NCBI RefSeq assembly: GCF_017654505.1
Contig: NC_054548.1
Location: 36,759,570-36,823,569, forward strand
From: Polyodon spathula
Lineage: Eukaryota > Chordata > Actinopteri > Acipenseriformes > Polyodontidae
Direction of reading: 5' to 3'
DNA: 64,000 nt
Both the position numbers and the translations under genes were made by a program. Of this stretch, positions 35,749 through 46,959 are shown piece after piece (position 1 is the first letter of the stretch; every line of letters starts with the position of its first letter). The notes under the pieces are model-generated. The model was not told the DNA's origin. It did not search any database and saw nothing but the letters and a program-made list of their open reading frames with translations.

Positions 35749-36230
35749 TGTAACGACCCTGGGTCTGCTTTCACCACGTTCGGAAAGGTTATGTTACCCA
35801 GAGTCAAAGCTTCAATTGCTTCAGGTGCATCAGAGATGGGAGAATCGCCACCAATCAGAAGTGGGACCCGATTGCAACATTGTTATCACAAATCAGGGGT
35901 TAAGGTGTTGCAAAAATCAAGGGATTGAGAGAGGGAAACCATGCATGCTTGGGATTGGTGGCTGGTTCACCGGGGGCTGTGGCGTGGGGGAGGGGTTAAG
36001 TATCAGGCTACTTAAATGAACAGGCGTAGCAGAGACTAAAGAAAGAGCTGAAGAACAGAGAGAAAGATTGCAGAGAAACAGCCAAGGAGAGCCAGAGAGA
36101 TGTGGGACTAGAGAGAACCAGGAAAGAAACCAGAGACTGCACTTGGACAGGAGAGGTTTGCCCCAGACAGACAGCACTTCCCGGGGTAGCAGTGTGAGGT
36201 ACCTCCCTTACATTTTAATTGCGATATCTC
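35749..36230 (+). mobile_element. Probable LTR fragment
   Basis: TGTAACGACCCTGGGTCTGC at 35749 has the form of a Gypsy-type LTR start. It is followed by GC-balanced, purine-rich sequence (ACAGAGAGAAAGATTGCAG near 36055). The 3' boundary is not visible, and no duplication could be checked. The open frames inside are short and unsupported. Confidence 0.4.
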
Positions 36231-36544
36231 AGCCTCTGTTCAAGTTAGAGACAGGAGACTCCTCATTTTATTCCTCTGCTCTATTGGAATCACCTTGGCT
36301 AATAATAAGGGGCAGGCATGGAACTGCAGTCTTTAGTGTAGAGGTTAGCACGTTTACCTAGCATAGCAAAGATCAGTGGATCTTTGTTTTAGTTTTTGTT
36401 CATGAGTGCAAACATGCAAAATGCTAACAGTGTATTACATTATATTTGAAACATTATAATAAAATTAAGCTTCTTCACTTGAAAACTATCAGCTATTATG
36501 TTTTGCATATTTTTTATTTAATTTTTTTGCTGAGAGAGATAGTA
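36231..36544. other. No recognisable gene
   Basis: AT-rich spacer. I see nothing in it. Confidence 0.4.
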
Positions 36545-36789
36545 CAGCTATGGACACAACTTTTGAGACAATGTTTTAAACAAGATGTTTTATTTAACAT
36601 CATGTAATCAAACAATGCTATAATAGTTTAATAGTACAATAGTATTTAAGGCATGTTGGATTTCAAAATGTCACATTTTTAAATGTCACAGTTTTCCATT
36701 AACTATGGAAAACTACAAAGTGGTATGCAATTCAGTATGTTAACGTATCATTATTCCACAGGCCTCATTCAACTCTGTGAAGCTAAATG
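36545..36789. mobile_element. Tc1/mariner-type short element (copy A), truncated
   Basis: Starts CAGCTATGGACACAAC after TA (36543-36544) and matches the intact copy at 53880-54153 through TTTATTTAACATCATGTAAT, CAGTATGTTAACGT and GTGAAGCTAAATG. The homology stops at 36789, exactly where the hAT terminus begins, so the last 45 bp or so and the right terminal repeat are missing. Confidence 0.8.
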
Positions 36790-38665
36790 AGGGCTGGCCT
36801 TACCTGTTTGTGGGCCTTATGCGGTAGGAAAATAGGGGGCCCCCTTGAATAGTCAAACAGAAAAATGCAATGAAGTTAATGTCTCATCAACAGAAATGAA
36901 CTTTTCTTGCTTTTCATGCTGCAAAAGTATTTACTAAGTCTGTATAGTCCAGTCCCCTGGCAATGTCATTGTCAATGGAAATCATTGCTAAACCTGTCAG
37001 ACGATTTTTGCAGTAATCCATAAGTGTTGGATGTTCCATATTTCACAAGACAGATTTATCATACAGGAACGCAACATGATCACTGTGTTTCTCAAGGCTG
37101 AATTGCTTGTTACAAGAAGCAATTGCTGTATCAAGCAGCACATAGAAATATTGAGTATTCTATTTTGAGGGTCAATGGCCTGTTTGTCAATGGCTAGATG
37201 GATCGATACTGAGAGCTGAGAGCTTTAGGCGCAGTCTTGTAGTTTCTTTGAATCTGAGCGAGCAGGGATCAGAGGAGCAGTCAGGAGATCCGAGGGGCTC
37301 AGTGGAGCTGTCAGGGTATTAGAGGGGAGCAGGTACCAGTCAGGGCATAGCAGAGCAGTCAGGGCAAGGAGCTAATGTTTATAGTCGGTTTGTATACTTT
37401 ACAAACAAAGAGATTATTTGAATTTCCTGCTGCATGCTCCAATTGGCTAGTTTTTTTTTTTTTTTATTATAGGCCTGACCTCTGCAATTTTGTAACGACA
37501 GTCCATGTTTTCTCAATAGCTGTAGGAATGAGTTTGTCAAAACTTCACCAGAACAATCTGTAACTAAAGAAGTCCAGAAAGTGCTCCTGAATCTCAACTG
37601 TACTGCCTGAAAAATCCACTATTTGAATGACCAGTCATTTGCTTCTGATGGCTCAAATCTGGTGTACAATCAAGAATCACTGAGTAGTACTTGGCTTTCT
37701 TGACCTGATCAACAATTTCCACCCTGATCTTCTCACCAATTAAATCAATCAATCAATCAATCAATCAATCTTTACTTTATATAGTGCCTTTCATAGTGGA
37801 ACACCATCACAAAGCACTTTACAAGATACAATAAATACAATAAAATCCATAATACTTCAAATAGAGAAATGCATAATACATGATATACAGCGGAAAGTAC
37901 ATAATAGATGATAGTAGCATAATACATGAAATAGTACACTAAAGACAGTGGAAAGTGCAGGATACATGATAGTAACAATATGTGAAATAGTAGCAGCAGC
38001 TAATAACATATATCAGGCTTAAGGAGCATGGAAAGCAAGAGAGAACAGGTGGGTTTTGAGAGTTGATTTAAAGCGAGCTACAGTTGGAGGATCATGAACC
38101 AAAGCTGGGAGAGAGTTCCAGAGAGTCAGAGCCATGAAGCTAAATGAACTTTGTCCAAATGTGGTGCACTTTTGCTTGGGGATTGAACTAAAAAACTCCT
38201 ATTTGAGTCAGCTTTAGGGAAGCAGTAGTTTTTCAGATGCCCTGGGCCCTTTTCTATCAAGTCTTTTAATTTCTGATTAATTACATTTGGCCACATTCCA
38301 GGATTGTTCAAATCAGTCATGCAGGAGTGCAAGATTCAACATTGCTTGGCCAATTTTACCAACATGGACATCTTTAACTACCTCTTCATTTACCAAATGA
38401 ATGCCACGAAGTAGATGTGGAGTTTCTGTATTATCATTATGGCAACTTATATTGGGTTCAGCATTTTCAGAAGATGTAGCTGGAGGCTAAGACTGAACTG
38501 TAGAGTTTGGTATTACTTCGTCATACTGATTGTGTTCTAGTACACTTGGCTGAGGTGGTTCATTTTCACTAACTTCACAAACTTTAACATTGTGTTTTCC
38601 TAGCTTTTCTGCATTTCATGACGTTTTGCCTTCATTTTTCTCTTCTGAGCTCCAGAGGGGTGTTT
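36790..38665 (-). pseudogene. hAT transposase, ZMYM1-like TTF type, interrupted
   Basis: In reverse the pieces are an N-terminal basic lead SGAQKRKMKAKRHEMQKS (near 38600-38655); a TTF-type region NNPGMWPNVINQKLKDLIEK then GPGHLKNYCFPKADSNRSF (about 38190-38310); VEIVDQVKKAKYYSVILDCT (about 37665-37730) with the first catalytic Asp; TNSFLQLLRKHGLSLQNCRG (about 37450-37510); and the dimerisation end LAMISIDNDIARGLDYTDLV then NTFAA and KARK (36905-37005). A LINE 3' tail (37744 to about 38140) splits the gene, and a purine-rich low-complexity block at 37240-37372 replaces part of the core. The 3' terminus GGGCTGGCCTTACC lies at 36790. The group is recognised with confidence; the copy is dead. 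Confidence 0.82.
37744..38140 (-). mobile_element. LINE 3' end with (CAAT)n tail
   Basis: In reverse it ends with GTGCTTTGTGATGGTGTTCC, CTATATAAAGTAAAGATTG and a (GATT)n run (37744-37770). This is the familiar 3' tail of L2-like LINEs and their SINEs in fish. It lies inside the ZMYM1-like hAT remnant, so it is younger. The right boundary is approximate. Confidence 0.6.
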
Positions 38666-38699
38666 ACACCCCTTGTCCCTGTCACAGCCTGCTGTATTT

Positions 38700-39675
38700 T
38701 TATTTTTTTCTCTGAATTATTGTTGAAGAGGAAGAGCTGCAAGAAGCCACAAAAGTGGCAGCAGCAGCTGCCTAAGAGGTGGTGGTCACGGGTTCCAACT
38801 CCATTTGGACACCCGGACTGGTCACCCGAACAGGAGCAGTGGAGGATGGAAGGGGCTCCTATGTGTGGCGGCTGTGATGAGCTTGGGCACATCCGGGAGG
38901 ACTGCCCTTACAGGGACCCCTAGTATGAAGAGGCATTGAAGCAGGGTCTGGTTGGGGACTGTGCAGAGTGGTTCTGGGTGGTTGACCAGACCCGGCCGTC
39001 TCTAGCATCCCAAGAGGGAGGTGCCCCTGCCACCTTCGCAGCCAGAGGGGGAGGAGCCCCTGCCACCTTTGCAGCCAGAGGGGGATGAGCCCCTGTCGCC
39101 TTCACTGCCAGAAGAGGAGAAGCCCCTGCCACCTTCGCAGCCAGAAGGGGAGGAGCCTGTGCCTCCACCACCATCAGAGGGAGACCCTGCTACTTCCTTC
39201 ATGGCCAGGGACTCCCCTCCTGTCTGTCGCCTCCCGAGGGTCCACTGCCGTCCTCGCCTGGGGACGCTGAGAGCTCTGTTTCGCCTGGGGTCGCTGCCAG
39301 CTCTGCCTTGCCTGGGGTCGCTGCCTGCCCTTCATGGCAGCAGAAAATGCTGTGGCCGGAGCCTCACAAAGGGGAGCTGCCAGCCATGAAGTAGGGGAGG
39401 GAGGTCAGGAGACCAACTTCTGCTGCAGCCAATTACTCGCCTGCCTGCGCTCCCGACGCCTTGTCCACTACACCTGGGTCCCCTGTCGCTGCCAAGAGGA
39501 CGCCGGACTATGGACGGACCCTCCCTCAAGAATGGGAGAAGGAAGACCTCCCACCATGGCCACCCCCATGGATCACTTGTTTCCCCTCTTCTGGGACTTG
39601 TGGACTAAGGGGGAGGGGGGTGGCCGTTGGGGCCAAGTGTGGTGCGCACAAGGGGGGATGGGGGGGTGGAATATG
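38700..39675 (+). pseudogene. LTR retrotransposon gag fragment with zinc knuckle
   Basis: A forward frame carries CGGCDELGHIREDCP (C-x2-C-x4-H-x4-C) at 38864-38907, the nucleocapsid zinc knuckle that binds element RNA. Upstream is a Gln/Trp-rich segment (KPQKWQQQLPKRWWSRVPTP). After a stop and a shift the frame continues in PPSQPEGEEPLPP repeats (39020-39185), each about 13-14 residues. The sequence then passes into unrelated text and a purine-rich tract (39650-39675) directly before an LTR. No protease, reverse transcriptase or integrase lies between, so pol was deleted or never present. Confidence 0.75.
39650..39675 (+). other. Polypurine tract next to LTR
   Basis: GGGGGGATGGGGGGGTGGAA followed by TA precedes TGTTACAGGG. 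This is the expected place and composition of the plus-strand primer of an LTR retrotransposon. Confidence 0.65.
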
Positions 39676-39743
39676 TTACAGGGCCAGTAGCCCTGTACAT
39701 AAGAAGGTGCAGGGCATTATTGTTGTTATTATTATTATTATTA

Positions 39744-39784
<41 letters not shown>

Positions 39785-40190
39785 AGCCGTGTGTTTTTGT
39801 TTTGTTGTTATTTTTATTTAAATGTGTTCTGGCAGAGGTGAGCGAGGTCAGCAGGTCGTCTTCTGCCAGTAGTAATTAAAAAACTTGTGCAGATTGTGGC
39901 TGACAGTTAACCCCTCGGCCATAGTAAATATAAACCTGCAGTTCGGTGTGGGAGTACAGAGGAGAAGTACAAGAGAACAAGAGCAAACATTGAGTTTAAA
40001 CAGAAACTACAGTATCAGTGAAAGGATTGCTCAGCCTGACCTGAGTTTTGTTGTGTTTAGTGTTCGTGATTTTGTTTTGTTAAAACTTTTATTTTGTTCC
40101 TTGAGCAGTGTTTTTGTTAAAATATTTTATTTTCTCTTTTTATTTTCTCACATAGTTTAATATAGCAGCAACTCATTTAAAGCAAGAATA
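39676..40190 (+). mobile_element. 3' LTR of the gag-bearing element
   Basis: Starts TGTTACAGGGCCAGTAGCCC and contains an (ATT)n array (39727-39781) and T-rich sequence typical of an LTR 3' half. The 3' end is uncertain; 40190 is a guess. CACCCTGTTACA at 40861-40872 could be a terminus of this or of an opposing LTR. Confidence 0.55.
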
Positions 40191-41669
40191 CATTGTTTCA
40201 TTTATCTCTCGTATTCAGAAACATAAACACAGCACTAGACAAAACAGGAGGTTCCCAAATTAAACACAAATGAAACAATCAATGCTAAACATAAAAGTGA
40301 AAACAAAAGGCAAGCTTGCCCTTGGAGTCATGGATGGCAGCGGAGGTTTTTTTCAAAACCAAGTTCCTGAGAAAAAAAGGCTGTCTGCTACAGATATCTT
40401 ACTGTTATGGATTCCCAAAATGCACAACATCTCGCAAACGGGTGTTTTCCAACTCAGCACGTACATTACATCTTAATCACTCAGTTGATTCTCTGCAGCC
40501 ATCTGCTCCAGCCATGACTCCCAGGACGAGAAACACACAAAGGGGAAGATGAATCTTTTCCCGGACAGCTTTTAAAAGAAAGAAAAACTAAGTTATGACA
40601 TAAAATGAAAAATCATCTAATCACACGAGCACTACCACAGTCTGGGGAACAGACTTTTCCCACTACACACCCACTGCTGATTCATTTTAAAAGAAAATAT
40701 ACATAATCGACAATAAGCAGGGGAGTATATACATAAACAAAAATAAGGTGCTCAATTCTAAATCATAAAACATGAAGGTACAAATTAAACTAAAGTGCAA
40801 AATAATACAAATATTTATAAGTTAGAATTCAAATCAAACATGCATAAAATACAATAACTCCACCCTGTTACATCAACATCATATTTATATTAGTGTTGGA
40901 AAAAAAAAATAAAAAAAATCATAAACTTATTTTGGAACAGATTAAATATGGTTAAGTTAATTCTATCAATTTCTGGCAGTGTTTGGTAAGTTTCTGTTTT
41001 AATGCACCATTTTTATTTTTGTAGGGAATATACCTTGAGAAACAACTAATGAATGTAACGTCTAAGTCAATGAAGCACTCATATAAAAACTCATGTGTCT
41101 TCTGAAGAAAGTTTTCACCTGGCATCTCCTTGCAAATAAAACAAAACATGGAACAATCCCAGAATCCAAAACAACAGGAATACACAGAATTCCTAACAAA
41201 AATGCAAGCCTTCAGCCCAGAAGTTTTGACAGTAATATTTGCAATAATTCACGCTCAAAAAGTAGTAAATAAACTGGACAGATGGTACGCGAAATGAAAT
41301 CAAGTAGATATTAGTTACGGTTGCAAGTCCATAGAGAGCGATCATCCTAACTATTGTCCTGATTGTTGAACTCTATAACATAAGAATTTAATATAAAAGT
41401 TAATTCTCAGCATAATGGTGTAGTATAACACATTGAAAGAAAATAATTTTATGACATTAACGGCAGCTAAATTGCAAACCTATTTGTGTATTTACAGTCG
41501 AATTACAGTGACTCGGAACAACGACGATGCATTTTTTAACTATTCATTCAATTTATTGTACAAATTATGAATTGCTTACCTACCTATTTACACAGAAATG
41601 TATAATCAACCATAGCATAGGTCTGCTGCAGAACCATCTCTTATCTTTTTTTTTTTGCTAGGGTGGGGG
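40191..41669. other. No recognisable gene
   Basis: AT-rich. A reverse open stretch at 40952-41185 (77 codons, ending QKLTKHCQKLIELT) follows a pyrimidine-rich TTTATTTGCAAG-like sequence. I do not recognise it and see no domain, so I do not call a gene. Confidence 0.35.
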
Positions 41670-42383
41670 GTTGGGGGTGGTATGGGAAGCCTGGTCCACT
41701 CCGTCCAGTTTCCTGCTGGTTTCCAGGCAGTGGCAGTCAGTTATAAGGTGCCCAGGCTGTCTGCATCTCCAGCACATTCTCTCTCTTAAGTGCCCACTGC
41801 CGGTGGCTGCAGCTCTTACTCTGGGCGGGGATCGAGTCCATATTCACAACCTGGGGTTCCTTTAGCGGTGAGGGCAAACAGGCCTGGTGGTTGGGTTACA
41901 GTGCAGGTGCTCTTCGTCTTTTAGTACATCCTCAATTGCTATGGCATGGCGTACTGCTTCCTCCAGTGTTCGGGGGCCAGCAAGGCAGACCTGATGACTC
42001 AGCAACGGTGGTTGCAGGCTGCACAGGAAGGTATTCGGAGCAATCCATCGGCTGAACCTGTCAGGCTCATCACTGTACTCCCGTCTTGCCAGGTTAGAAC
42101 TCCCGGCTTCTCTCCTGGTGCTCTCCTCCGGTGTTGAAGCTGATCTTGTTAGCTGAGGTAGGAGTCTGAAAAGCAACTTCAGAGCCGTGGTCAGCACTGT
42201 GCGGTCGACCCTCTCCTCACAGCTCAGGTCTAACAGCACTCCAGAGACTAACCCCTCCAGAGCTTGTGACAAATCGGTAGCTTTCTTGCAGTCTATCCAG
42301 TAGTATTTGGCTGCAAACAGCTCAAATTTGGCAAGAAAGCCTTCCAGATTTTTACATTTTGTTGGCACCTGAGCGTACTCCAC
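41670..42383 (-). pseudogene. LTR retrotransposon gag fragment with zinc knuckle, reverse
   Basis: The open frame 41862-42383 (173 codons) has the pattern of Gypsy-type fish gag: FLAKFELFAAKYYW near 42320, ATDLSQALEGLVSGVLLDLS near 42240-42275, and PRTLEEAVRHAIAIEDVLK near 41925-41980. A CCHC zinc knuckle CWRCRQPGHLITDC follows in another frame at 41733-41774, so a frameshift separates capsid from nucleocapsid. No protease, reverse transcriptase or LTR was found beside it. In an intact element gag would assemble RNA-containing particles in the cytoplasm. This copy belongs to a different family from the gag at 38700, judging by the peptide text. Confidence 0.78.
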
Positions 42384-42394
42384 GACACTTTCAA

Positions 42395-42660
42395 TTTACA
42401 TGTAGAATCTACACAAACTACTCCACATTGATAAAGTAAAAAAAATGTATATAGAATATAAATAAGTAAGATTTACAGAGAAAAACAGATTGATCTCAGT
42501 TGCATAAGTATTCAACCCCTTTGCTACTGCAGCCCTAAGGTCACAAAAAGGTCACAAAATTAATGAAATGGTTTCAGCCTGTATGTACTCAAAGTGATTT
42601 AACTTAAAGATAATTTCCCTCAAGTACATAAAGACTTCCAAGCTGCAAATGCAGATAATT
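42395..42660. mobile_element. Tc1-like terminal fragment
   Basis: GCATAAGTATTCAACCCCTT and GGTTTCAGCCTGTATGTACT are typical of terminal-repeat regions of fish Tc1 elements (compare TGAATACTTATGCAAGCAAG near 58180). No transposase or opposite end is present. Confidence 0.45.
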
Positions 42661-42846
42661 GTATGTTGTTCGTCTTAACTAATGATGGCTGTCTGTGGTT
42701 GCTTGTGTTGCCTTGCCCCTTCCACTGCTTGTAAGGGGGTGGTGGGAATGCAGAGTTAGGGTTAAAAACACTAACATCACATTTCCCTACTTTTGTCATT
42801 TTAATATCAACCCTAACTGACGCAATTCTAAGTTTTTTAGCTATTT

Positions 42847-42851
42847 ATATA

Positions 42852-42891
<40 letters not shown>

Positions 42892-42901
42892 TATATATAT
42901 A
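42847..42901. repeat. (TA)n microsatellite, partly palindromic
   Basis: Alternating TA with two AT phase switches, which allow hairpins. Confidence 0.92.
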
Positions 42902-43274
42902 ACGTTAGCACATTTATTTCTGTGTTTTTGGAAGACTTCGATATTATCGATATTGAAATACTTGCATGACATCGATATATACAATTGACATATACTGCAG
43001 CAGATCAATTAAGACTGCAATCAGTAACCAATGTGGTTTTCTTTTGTTGGTCAAGATATAAAATATTTTACAAGTGATAGAAAAAAAGAGACTGCCATAG
43101 AAACTACAAACTCTTCTAGCAAAAACTAAAATGAACATACTGTAAATAAAATTTTTAAAAAAACATTAAAATAAATGCTGTTAAACTTTACAAATAAACA
43201 ATATATTATACTATGTCCACTGTTGTTGTCATTGCAGTTTCACATACAGCATTGAGCTGTCAGTTCTTATATTC

Positions 43275-43960
43275 CTCAAGGACAAGCTTGGCAACACCAG
43301 CGGCACGGTTGCAGTGATTTCCACCAATGGAGAGAATAGGTTGTACCACTGGTTGATTTACAGTGGTCCTCGTGGTCAGTGCTGCCTGGTGGAGTGTATA
43401 CATGTCTTGCAGCAGGTGTACTTCTTAGGAAGTTATGAAGTGCACATGCTGCCAAAGTAATGATTTCTACTTGGCTAACTAAAAACACACCAGTGTGCTG
43501 CCAAGATTCCAAATATATTTAACTAAGCTGCACATGTGGAAAAGGTTTCATAAGACAGGGCTTCAATCCAAATGGCTCATCAGCAACTAATACATGTGGA
43601 ATCTTGATCTCTCTTCCAGAAAGAGCGTGTGCATCAGGGATGTGTAATGATTTGTTTTCTAATGCTGAACTAAGACCACATTTACCACGCACACCATACG
43701 CCCATTTGTCCCCGCATCCACATATATAAAAGCAATCAACAACAGCCATTAAAACTACAGAATGGCTTCCTTTGTCATTAAGATAATCAAAATAATGACA
43801 AGCCGTTCACCAGGTGAGATGGCTTCACGCATTACAGTATCTTGTTTTTTTACAAGGCCTCCCACCACCATCTTTAGCAAAGCTCCAAAAGTACTTTGGC
43901 CCATTCTAGCCTGCTTTTATACCCACTACCTCTGAAAGATCCCCTAACAAATTCCAGTAA
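43275..43960 (-). pseudogene. PIF/Harbinger nuclease remnant, HARBI1-like
   Basis: In reverse the order follows Harbinger transposases: KKQDTVMREAISPGERL near 43800-43850, FLAVVDCFYICGCGDK-like text near 43700-43750 (open piece 43519-43749), HIPDAHALSGREIKIPHVLV then ADEPFGLKPCLMKPFPH (43530-43650) with the catalytic-region DE, and VEIITLAACALHNFLRS (43430-43480) near the C-terminus. It is broken by frame changes between these blocks. The partner Myb-like protein of Harbinger elements was not seen. HARBI1 itself is a conserved host gene, but this copy is too degraded to be it. Confidence 0.82.
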
Positions 43961-44165
43961 AAGCCATTTTGTTTTCTGCACAGCAACCACCCTCTTGGCC
44001 ATTTTTTTATTGAATTTTTCTTCTCTTACCCTGGAGCAGTGCAACAGCAATCAAAGTAGCAAAAGGAGTCACTGGAGCTATGTCAGGATACATCTTGTTG
44101 TCCAGACAGGTATAAGTTTGACTATTATCCAATCGAGGTCTTCACTTTCAAATGCAGACTTTTGA

Positions 44166-45960
44166 TTGGCTGAAATGGCACCACAAGTCTCCTCTGGTGT
44201 GCTATGCAGTGGCCTGAAACCTAGTCCATACATTCAGTCTGTCGGTGCCTGGCGATTTGTTGTAGGGCATCAGAGAGCTCGGCCAGGGTCAGTGCCCTTC
44301 AAGCTCGTCTCTGTCACCTTGGCTGACTGTGGGAAGCTGTGGCAAAGTGGTTATCAGTGTGCAGGTGCAGGTGATGAATAAACAGACAGACAATTATAAT
44401 CCAGGTGCAATGTTGTTTAATGATTTGTGAACAAACAGTAAACTCTAAATGATGCTAAGTAATACAGCGGTGTATATTACTTTAGTTATAATCCCCTGGT
44501 TTGTCCTGAAATAATAGTCCAGTTCTTTATACACCACACAAGTCCATTAGTGAGTGAAAGTACTTGTGGTGCAAGTACAGTTTATTTGTGATATGTGCAG
44601 CGCTGTTCCAGATTTGTGCTGGCCCTTGGCGACAGCTCCAGAACGTGTTATCAGTCTACTAATAACAAGAAACAATTAAGAGACAAACAAAACAAACACT
44701 TGCAATATGTTTTTCACACAAAAATCACCAGTCCTTCCAGGTTGTTCTCTAACCAAATGAAGGAACAGATTGTGTCCCCGTCACACATGGTAAACGATTG
44801 CAGCCACTACTCCAATCCACGGCTGCCACATAATTTCCCTTCTGGTTCGATGAGTTAGTGCACTGAAGCCCCGCCCCCTTTCTAGATGACCGACTTTCTT
44901 TTAACCCTGGGAATGAAGTGTCAGGCCAAACAGTCCAGGGTATTTTGTTCCTGTTACTTATGGCCCTCACAGGCCGGGAGGGAGATTTATCACCAAAGAT
45001 CATTCTATATCCGTCACAGAAGCCCTTCCTCTAGAGCCCTGCATGCATTGGAATCAACAGGATCAAGAAAGAAGAGCGCATCATAAAAAGCCGTGACCCT
45101 CTCATTCACGGTCTCCGGATCTGTCAGAAGGGGGCCATCCTCTGGCAGAAGGCAGGTAACGTTCTTCTTGTCTCCTTTTTTCTTCTCCAACACATACAAG
45201 AAATGTGTACCATGGTCCATCTCCTGAAGTAACTGAACCCACAAGACCTCTGGAGATGAAGGACCTACATGGTGTTCTTCTCTTCGTACATGCTCTGCAA
45301 GAGTTGGTCCCCGAGTGACAGGCAGCTCTCCACATCAAGCTCATGTCTTTCTAGCTTCCCAATCCGTGAGTCTCTACGACTGCTCGCACCCCCATGTAAT
45401 CCTGACAGAAGGTCTTGATCCGGAAAGAATGCACAAAGCGCTTGTCCTCCAACAAGGCATTTGATACAATGCCAATAGGCTATGATCTGAGAACGTTGTC
45501 AGCCCGATGTCGAAAGAGCGAACATAATGCGTATAACTCCATGAGATATAGAGCTTGTCCATCCGGGACTGAGACACCTGCTCCTCCCTCACCTTGGTAA
45601 AGGTGAAGGCAGAGGCGTCGGGATGCTGCCAATGCCTGATGTCGACCAGGGAAAGTTGATTGGTCATCTCCCTCAGAGCTGCTGACAAGAGCAGAAAGGG
45701 TTCTTGCTCCACCCTGTCTGTGGCTTCCAGGATGCAGTTAAAATACCCCTCTTCCCTGAGTACCACACACTCGTCAGCGCAAATGTTGTTCATGTAGGTC
45801 AACATCCAGTGAAATAATCTAACTCTCTCTGGAACGCACAGGTTCAGGAGTTGAACAATAGCATCTCTGTCCTGGATCCAGTGGTGCAAAAGACAGCCTA
45901 GCACAATGTTTTTCAGAGTACTTTTGGTTGAAAGGACTGGCAGAAGAACACTGCCACCCT
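44166..45960 (-). pseudogene. Tx1-like L1-clade LINE ORF2 fragment, split by an LTR
   Basis: In reverse: endonuclease pieces YFNCILEATDRVEQEPFLL (45700-45760), FSLVDIRHWQHPDASAFTF-like text (45600-45650), SQSRMDKLYISWS (45550) and FSDHSLLA (45480), all typical of the Tx1 lineage; a linker with GTHFLYVLEKKKGDKK (45160-45215) and VNERVTAFYDALFFLDPVDS (45060-45120); then, beyond the LTR, MPYNKSPGTDGLNVWTRF (about 44210-44265) at the start of the reverse transcriptase. Joining across the LTR gives RALEEGLLPTVSQGDRDELE, so the reading is continuous apart from the insertion. Tx1 elements often target specific sites, but no target can be read here. The reverse transcriptase core and 3' end are missing. 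Confidence 0.85.
44338..45018 (-). mobile_element. Solo LTR with perfect GAAGC target duplication
   Basis: In reverse it runs from TGTGACGGATATAGAATGAT (45018) to ACCACTTTGCCACA (44338), 681 bp, TG...CA. GAAGC lies at 44333-44337 and at 45019-45023. A reverse ATTAAA signal lies near 44415. It is inserted in a Tx1-like LINE and is a different LTR family from the copy at 16051. Confidence 0.94.
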
Positions 45961-46000
45961 ACAATATGTTTCAGTGAGATGTAAATAGAGAAATATATCA

Positions 46001-46959
46001 TTTAATTTAAAGGAAAAAAATCTTTAAAGAAATAGCTTTTATTGGAAGCATTTTTTTTTTCTTATTCTTGTAAGGGCCTTTATAATATTATAGAGGTAAA
46101 AATGCATCAAATATTGAAAAAGAAAGCTGAATAAAAAATTTATTAAAATAGTTTAATTATTCATGAAGATCCATAATTTATATTAGTAACACATTTATCA
46201 ATTAAACATGACTAGAGTACATCAAATCTAATAAAAACATTGGCAATTTAAAAAAAAAACAAGTTAGAAAAATGCAACAGCCGTTTAAAGTGGTGATATC
46301 AAACACAAAATCTCAAGTTAAGAGAAGCAATTGGGGCATCAAGTAAATAGGCACAATAGGAAAGGTGCTGCGGCCCAACATTTACACAATTATTGCTTCT
46401 AACTTGGCTTCTTTTTTTGGTACAGACGTTTCAAATGTGTGAATACCCCATTGAACTCGGCTGTAATGGTGGACACAAATTAATCATCTTTCTAGTTAAA
46501 GCCATAAACCAATTACATGGAGGCATTCTCCGTAGTCATGTCTATGACTCAATGAAAATATGGCTGGTTGGACGGCTGAGGTATGATACATTTTGTAATC
46601 TACATCATAGTGTTGAAATTAGAGCACATCGGCAACAAAGGGCTAGAGTAGCTGTGAGCATGAGGCGCTGGAGCCTGAGCGCAGGGAATGCTCTGCGAGG
46701 GGCTCTGAGATAACTGGAGGATGGGGGAGACCGGGGTTCCCAGAGCCGTGGACGGTTCAGTCGAGCAAGCTGGAGAAGCTGCATCAGTAAACCTGGCACG
46801 CTGCGCAGATCACACAAAAGGAAGCATATCCTAAGGCAGAGGAGGCGTGCTGCATGCACAGGCACCGGACACAGAGGAGGTGCCTGTCCTCTGGAGAAAG
46901 CTTCCCTCCACAGGACGTGCAAGCATGAAACTTTGGCATGCTTGCCATCAAGGTCACAC
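46001..46959. other. No recognisable gene
   Basis: AT-rich to 46400, then more GC-rich. Frames at 46393-46713 (+) and 46605-46922 (-) overlap each other and carry no motif. A CHQGHTTCSRCK-like peptide near 46940 is too isolated to call a zinc finger. Confidence 0.4.

Noticed and set aside
40861..40872. CACCCTGTTACA as the end of the LTR that starts at 39676
   Set aside because: It would make an LTR of about 1.2 kb with a TGTTACA/TGTTACA end that is not a proper inverted repeat. It could equally be the start of an opposing LTR; no duplication is available to decide.
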